Source: a virus. From it: a stretch of DNA of 39,781 nt. Location: the IMG/VR virus record IMGVR_UViG_3300021959_000125, positions 1 through 39,781 of that record. The stretch is one strand, 5' to 3'. The notes under the pieces were generated by a model. The model was not told where the DNA came from, searched no databases, and saw only the letters and a program-made list of their open reading frames with translations. Position numbers and translations under genes: made by a program. This document shows, in pieces, positions 17,101 through 26,100 of the stretch; within the stretch, counting starts at the first letter, position 1, and each line of letters begins with the position of its first letter.

Positions 17101-20100
17101 GATACCTTTGCTTCACCTCAGAAAATAATTAGAGGGCATGACGGTAGTATCACTGTTGCTTATGATGATTTTAGAGATTTACTATTATTAGAATTTGAAA
17201 AAAGAATTTATAACAATATTAAACAAAAATATAATCCTGAAATTTTAGATATTGATAACTTGTTTAGTGGCTGGGATAAAACTGGTACATTTACTAAAAA
17301 ACAAGTTGACGATATCTTAGAATTAGAATTCTTAAGATGGCCGTTGGTCAAAAATATTGACATTTATGAAAACTCATATTATGATCAAGATAACCAGTTT
17401 ACATGGACATATAATAAAAACTTAGATATTTTAAGACAGGAACAATTACCTAAACATTGGAGAGGTGTGTATCAATATTTGTTTGACACACAAACACCAC
17501 ACAGAACTCCATGGGAAATGCTAGGGTTTACAATCAAGCCAACTTGGTGGGATAGTGAATACGGAACAGCTCCGTATACATCAAATAATTTAATTTTATG
17601 GGAAGATCTCAGAGATGGTATTATTAGACAAGGCGAAAGACAAGGTAAGCATAAAAGATATACTAGACCATATTTGCTACAACTTTTACCTGTTGATGCT
17701 GATGGAAATTTAATTTCCCCGCTTGAAGCCAACATCATAGTTGACTACTCTACAAACTATCAAGATGATTTTACTTTTGGTGATATATCACCGGTTGAAT
17801 CAGCATGGCGCAGAAGCAGTGTTTATTCTTATGCTCAATTAATAGCGGCATGTTTACTAACACCGTTTGAAACAATTAGTTTAAATTTAGATAGAAATAT
17901 TTTTCAAAAAAATAAAGTAGGACAATTTGTTAGTAAAACTACTAACACATTTTTAACGGTTACTGATATTGTAGAATCGTTGAATAGTAATTCTCGACCA
18001 GAAGGCTTATTATCATATGTTGTAAACTATCTGAAATCAAATGCTAGAACAAAGCAAGATGTTTTAGAAATATACAGTAATTTTGATTTACAATTAAGCA
18101 CTAGAATGAAAGGATTTGTTGATAAGTCTCAACAGCAATATCTACTTGATAGTAAAAATCCGCAAAGTAAACAAACAGGAATTTTTATTCCGTCTGAAAA
18201 CTATGAGATTTTCTTCAATACCAGCTCGCCGTTGTTCACTACACGATACAGTGGTGTACTTGTTGAAAAAGTAGCAGGCGGTTATAAAGTATCAGGATAT
18301 GATCAGCTCAATGCTATCTTTAACTATTATAGTTTCTTTGCTCAACAAAATGATCCTGTATTAGACATTGGCGGCGTAAGCGAATCTTTCGTAGAATGGG
18401 CACCAGAATCTTTTTATATTAAAGGCTCTTTGATTAGAAGACAAAATCAATTTTTCAGAGCTATTCAAGCCCACCAATCAGGCGATCTCTTTGATCCAGC
18501 ACTTTGGAAACAGATAGACGAAGTACCTGTTGTTGGTGGAGCAAGAGCAATAAAAAGAACTCGGTTTAATCAAGTTGATAGACTTACATTAAACTACGAT
18601 ACTGTATTTGATAATATACAGTCGGTGGTTGATTTTCTCTTAGGCTACGGGTCATTTTTAGAAAGTCAAGGAATGGTGTTTGATCAGTATAATCAAGATT
18701 TAGGTGTTGTACAGAACTGGGAAACATCAGTAAAAGAATTTTTATTCTGGACCACACATAATTGGGCCGAAGGAAGTATTTTATCTGTAAGTCCAGGCGC
18801 AACATTACTGAAATTTGAAAATATTGGTTCGGTAGCAGATAGTGTTCTTGATAGTTTTTATGATTACAATATTCTTAAAGCAGACGGAACTAAAATCGAA
18901 GCAACTAACATTGATGTTTATAGAGGAATTAATGAACTTTTAATTGCTCCAGAAAACGACAACGAAGGAATTTATTTTGCTGAAATAAATTATGTTCAAA
19001 AAGAGCATGTTACAATCTTTTCAGATAAAACAGTTTTCAATGATGTACTATTTGATAAAGGTGCTGGATACAGACAAGAAAGAATTAAGAGTAAAGGATT
19101 TAGAACTGTTGACTGGGACGGAAATTATACAAGTCCAGGATTTGTTTTTGATAAAGTCAATATTCTTCCATGGAAGCAGTTTACAGATTATAGAATAGGA
19201 GACATTGTACAGTACAAAGAGTTCTATTATGTGAGTAAAAAGTTCCAGCGAGGAGCTGAAAAGTTTGATAGAACTTTTTGGGATTTACTAGATAATCTTC
19301 CTGAGTCGGGCTTGGTAGCTAACTTTGATTTTAGAATTAATCAAATTGAAGATTATTATGAAACAAGTATCGAAGGCATAAATTCAAATCAAAAAGAATT
19401 AGCAAAACATACAGTGGGTTTCCAAGCAAGAGAATACCTACAAGAAATTGCTGAAGATACAGTTTCTCAATTTAAATTATATCAAGGCTTTAGTAGAGAA
19501 AAAGGCACTAACAACGCAATCAAAAAAGTGTTTGATAAAGTAAGCACAGTTAGTGATGATAAAATTGTTCTTGATGAAGAATGGGCATTTAGATTAGGAT
19601 CTGTGGGCGGAACCGATCAAATTGACGAAGCAGAGTTTGATTTAAAAGTAAGTGACTTTAAATTAAATCCGCAACCTATTTTACTTAACGGAAAACAATT
19701 TGATATAGTCGATTTCCAAAACTATATTTTACTTAATGATAATGATTATCAATTAGCTAATACTAGTTTTACATTTCCGACAAAACGTTTTGAAGTTCCT
19801 AAAAATTCAGCAGGGTATATATTCAGCAGTGATGTTCAGTTTATAAGAAATAACCTACAAGAACTACTAACAAACGAAACATCAATTGATCAGTTTAAAC
19901 AGGGCGATAACATTTGGACTACATTCGAAACCAGCGGTTGGAATGTTTATAGATATGTTGTTAGTAATGTATCAATTGTTACAGCAGAGGCACCTGATGT
20001 TGATAGAATTGTTCTTAATACAAATAGAGTTCATAATTTTACTATAGGTCAGATAGTTGGATTAAATGGAATTCTAGGGTTAACAGGATTCTATCAAGTA

Positions 20101-23100
20101 GCAGAGATCACTCCTACTACAATAGTAATTGCTATTTCTGGATTTAGAGAAGCACCGCAAGTTGACGAAAGTTCTTTTGCGTTTGTAAGTTATTTTGAAA
20201 GTGTGAGAGTAGCATCATACGAAGAACTAGTTAATAAAGGATTTTCTAAGTTACCAGTAGGTTCTAAAGTCTTTATTGATCAAAATGAAGATAACAATAA
20301 CTGGGAAGTTGTACAAAGAAACAAACAATATCAAGTAACACAGATTTCAGAATATGGTGTTGCTTTCCCAACAGGGACTGGTAGTGCTGTTACTTTTGTA
20401 CCAGAATTAAATCAAACTATTGTTGGTAACCCAGGCGCTCCAGTTTTCAGCGGCGATGTTATTAGAGATTCAGCTGTTATAGTCTACTCCGATGGAGAAA
20501 CAGGACTTATACCTTTACAAATCTTAGCACCTAAAAGCGGATTACAAACTTCATATCTTGGAGCGTATGCTGAAGTACTTACAGCAAGTAAAGATGGTCG
20601 TTGGTTAGTTGTTGGATCACCTAAAGCAAGTTACATCCCAAGTAACTATCAAGAAAAATTCAACCCTGGTGCGAATTACGAACCAGGCGACATTGTGCTT
20701 TATAACGGAAAGTTATATGAAGCAACTACTAGAGTATTTGGCGACGGAAGTACTATTGATCTTTCGTCACAAGATTGGAAACCAGTAGAATTGCCTCAAG
20801 CCAATCCACTTGGAGCAGATTTATTCTTAGCAAACAAAGGTTATGCTAGACAGGGTGGAGTTGATATCTACGAGTATTCAAACGGACAATGGACACTAAG
20901 AAATAGTTTGGTAAGCCCAAGACAAGGCAACGGAGAATATTTTGGTAATTCAATAGCAATTGGAAAATTAGAAGGCATTGAAGGAACAAGCGGTGACGTA
21001 ACTTTAACTGTAAATGAAATTGACAATGCTGGCGGGATTGTTTCTGTTAAAGCAAACGGAACTAGCGGATTAAATGATCAAGTATTTGAGAACGTTAGCG
21101 GAGTTGATGTAAGTAGTGAAGGTGTTAATGCTACATTTGATGTTACTAGATCTACAGGAACACCTATATACGACATTGAAGTACGTAACGGCGGAACCGG
21201 ATATACTGTTGGAGATCAACTTTATATTCAAGGTACCAGAGTAGGCGGTCAACCAGCAACTGGAATTTCAAATAATGACATTGTAATTACTGTAAGAGCA
21301 GTAGATGAGAACGGAACAATTTTAGGTTCAGATACATTTAACAATATAACAGGTATTTTAAGTACACCAGTTAGTGAAACAGCTCTATTTACAATTACAA
21401 AAAACAAAGATGTTTATAATGTTAGATTAAGACAGGACGGTGCTGTTAAAGTACAGCCCGGTGATGGTTACAAACAGCGTAGTATAGTTAGATATGGGGC
21501 TTTCTTTTATGCCTGTATAAAGGATACAAACATTGATAAAGGTGTTTGGTCAGCAACAGCTACTTATGACTCAGGCGATGTAGTTAAGTATCCTGCTAAT
21601 AGTTCACAGTATTGGAATGTATTAAAAACAGTTACAGGCGTCGAACCCGGAACTGACAGTACCGCATACAGTTCATACGAAACAATTTTTCCTGATAGAT
21701 CACCAGAGTATTGGGAACAGGTACAAGGATTTCCATTTAGTGTAGAATATATTAGTGATCCTGCTAATCAATTATTTGGCACAGGAAACTGGGTACCATG
21801 GGATGAAAAAGATAATCAGGGTAACTTAATCACATACACTTCAGGTACTACTATTGTTATACCTGGTAACACCGTAGGAGGTGTTTCACCAGATAATGAT
21901 ATTACAATTAGAATTAATCAAGTTTCGGACAACGGCGATGTAGGACCATTTCCTACAAAACGAGAAGGTGAAATTCAATTCTTCAGTTATACAGGTACTG
22001 CCGCAATTGGCATTGATTATAAAGGCATTCCGGGACCTGGTAGCGGAACATTTTTAGATGTTACACCCGAAGACGTATCAAATCCTGGAACAGGTGCTAT
22101 TTTTAATATTGAAAGAAAAGCAGGAGCATACGAAGCATCAATTAGTGTAGCAGGTTTAGGATATGTTGTAGGTGATCAAATTAGAATCCTCGGAACGGCG
22201 CTCGGTGCTGTTGATGAAAGTTATTACCTAGCAATTTCTGCTCCAGGAAGTAGGGATGATAGAGGTAAAGTATATCTATACCAATACAATGGAATCAAGT
22301 GGACGCTATTACAAGATACTAATTTTGTAGGACTTTTTGATATTAATAGAAGTTATGTACAAGGTAGTATTGTTTGGTATGGAAGTTCTTACTATAAAGC
22401 AAAAGAATTCTTCACAGGAAACGGAGTAATTACTCCAGATGTAAGCGATTCTTGGGAGGCAACAAATACAGTTAACAGAGATATTGTGCCAAATGTATAT
22501 GCTTATGTTGACGACGGTTCCTCTTTAGAGCAAGGCACAACAGATGATCAAATTGAAAATATAGACATTGGAGATAAGTTCGGCACAAGTATAGCAATGA
22601 CTAATGATGGTTCTGTATTAGTTTCAAGTGCTCCTTATGCTGATACATCAAACTTTGAAAATTATAGAGGCGTATGGAGAACTACTGAAACTTATATTCA
22701 GGGTGACGTTGTTAGAAGAAATAACAAGTACTACCAACTTGATAGTGATTCAAGTCTAACTAGTATCAATGATGCTCCTGAAATTGACAACAAATGGATT
22801 GAAGTACAAAATACAGGAACGCCGAGAACAGGTGTTGTGTTTGTCTATAAGAAAAACGAAAACAGAGTTTTTGAATTCATTCAAGAAATTAACAAGAGCA
22901 ATATACCAGGTCTGAATCCTGGAGATGCTTTTGGTGAAAAAGTTACTGTTTCATCAGACGGTACTACACTATTTGTAGGATCACCTAATTCAGATAAAAA
23001 TGAAAAAGATCAAGGATCTGTTTTTATATTCGGATGGGAATCAAATAAATTTGTATTCACACAAAAAATACAATCTAATACAAATGACTATGAAGAAAGA

Positions 23101-26100
23101 TTTGGATCAAATTTAAGTATTTCTCCAGATGGAAAAACTTTAGCAGTATCTGCTGAAGGAGCAGAAACATTTGAGATTACTACATTTGATAAAGATGAAA
23201 CTAGATTTGATAGACTTACTACTAGTTTTGCTGATCCAATAGGTACTACTGGTAAAGTATTTGTTTTCAACGAATACGGCGGAAAGTGGGTACTTGGAGA
23301 AATATTTGAAGATAATTTAAGTTTTAATGAAGACTTTGGTCGTTCATTAGCTACAAGTAATAATACTATTATTGTTGGTTCACCAAGCTACTTGTCAGAT
23401 GATCCGGCATTTACTGAAGTAGTGATTGGTAGAATACAAAAATTTGAGAAACTAGATGGTGTAAAACCGTGGACAGTTATAAGAAATCAAACTAACCAAG
23501 TTGACATTAGTAAGATTAGAACACTTGCGGCATACCAAAAAGACACTTATACAAAAATTGCCGATATAGATGTTGTAGATACATTCAAAGGAAAGTTACT
23601 TGGTATTGTTGAACAAAACATTGACTTTAAAACACCTTTTGATCCTGCTGTATATACAGAATCAAACAATGAAGAATTAACAACAAAAGATGAGTCTCAA
23701 CATTGGACTGAAAAACAAGTTGGTAGAATTTGGTGGGATACGTCAAAAGTCAAATATCTTGTCTATGAACAAGGTGATGTTGTATTTAGAAACGGTAATT
23801 GGAATTCTTTTGCTCAAGGAAGTTCAATAGACGCTTATCAATGGATTGAATCTACATTAAAACCAAGTCAATGGGCAGAACTTGCTAACGGAGATGATCC
23901 AACAATTACAGGTAATCCGTTATATCCTGACGATACTGTTTATAGTGTAAAAAGAAAAGTTGATCCAATATCCGGAAATGTTTCTAAAACACTTTATTAT
24001 TACTGGGTTAAGAATAAGCAAACAACAGAAACAAATAGTTCTAAGACACTTGCGTCTAGTCAGGTTGCTGATTACATTGTAAATCCACAAAATGCTGGAG
24101 TTCCGTTTGCGTTTGTTATTGACAAAGATAAAATTACATTAAGTAATCTTAAAACTTTGTTAGATACTGATGAATTTAGTGTTAACGTACAGTTTTATAA
24201 AAATGTTACTGATATTAATTTAATACACAACGAATATGTTCTTACAACTGAAGAAAGTACAAAGAATCCTAATGAAGATTTAGAAAGAAAATGGATTGAT
24301 AGTTTAGTTGGTAGCGATGTTCTTGGTAACCAAATTCCTGATCCTAATTTATCAGATAAAAACAAATATGGTATCGAAAGTAGACCAAGACAAACTATAT
24401 TTGTAAACAGAAATAAAGCAGTAGAACAGACTATTACATTTATTAATGATGCTTTGTATACTTTACCATTAGCTGATGAAATTGACTACGGTTATCTAAA
24501 TTTGATTGATGAAAAACCTAGTACAGTTAAAAGACTATATGATTTAAGTATTGATACAGAACAAGAATTAAGGTTCTACGCAAAACCTACAATTAAAGAT
24601 GCTGTGCTCTCAGCAAATATTATTAACGGACATGTTAATACAATTGATATTGTTGATCCTGGTTTTGGATACAAGTCTGCTCCTCTTATTACTATTAGAG
24701 GTGAAGGTGAAGGAGCAACGGCCGAAGCAACTATTGATAGTTTTGGTAGAATATCAAGTGTAACTGTAACTAATCAAGGTAAGAAATATCTAACTGCTAA
24801 TCCTATTGTTAGATCTTTCAGTATACTTGTTGAAAGAGATAGCACAGTTAATGGATTCTGGAGTATATACTCATGGAGTGTTAGAGAGCAAGAATTTTAT
24901 AGAGTTGCTACACAAGAATATGACACTACGAAATATTGGGAATATATCGATTGGTGGGCACCTGGATTTTCTGAAGAATCTAGAATTATTCAAACGCTTC
25001 CGGGACTGTATGCTGAGCAAGAAGTTGACCTAGAAGACAACCAGTTATTGAGATTAGACGATTATGGTTCTGGTGGTTGGGCTGTGCTACAACGTGTTTC
25101 ACAAGGAGCAACTATTAAAGGTAAGTTTAAGTTAGTTGGTAGACAACAAGGTACTATTCGTATTATTAACAAGTTTTATAATACAGAGATTGAATCAACC
25201 GGTTATGATAAAACACAAACATATGACAGTAACCGTTATGATACAAGTGCGGCAAAAGAGTTTAGAAACATTCTAAACGCTATGAAGTATGACATATTTG
25301 TAGATGAATTAGCCGGGTACTGGAACAAATTATTCTTTGTAAATATTCACTATGTGTTTAGTGAACAGTTATATATTGATTGGGCATTCAAGACAAGTTT
25401 CTTAAATGCTATACACAATGTTGGATACTTACAACAAAAATTAAATTTCCGTAGTGATAATTTAGCGGCTTATCAAGCATACATTGAAGAAGTTAAGCCT
25501 TATAGAACTAAAATTAGAAACTATACAAGCAGATATCAAAATCTAGAAAATACAAATACAACAATATCAGATTTTGATCTTCCTCCGGTATACAATACAA
25601 CTACAAATACAATTAATCCTGTAAAACTAGGCGATGATGAGATTGATTTACAACCTTGGAATACTTGGTTTAACAATTATAAGTTTGAAGTTACAGATAT
25701 TATACTTACAGAACAAGGCAGTACGTATTCAACTGCTCCTCAGGTAATATTTACAGGCGGCGGCGGTAGTGGAGCAAAAGCCAAAGCATATATTTCAAAT
25801 AGAAAAGTTACTAAAATTGTTCTACTTGATAGCGGTCAAGGCTATACAAGTGTTCCTACAATTGAATTAGTAGGCGGTGTTGGTACACAAACACAGTTTA
25901 GTGCTAAGGCTGTTGCTAGAATTGGTAAGAGTAAAGCAAGACTTTTCCACAATACTATTAAATTTGATAGATTTAGCAAAACACCAACATTTAAATCGTA
26001 TAGTGCTAACGAAAGATTTATTGAAACTGAGTCGTTTGCTGGAACAGGAAGATTAACAACTTTTGAATTGAAGTATCCAAGTACATTAGACAAGAGTTCT

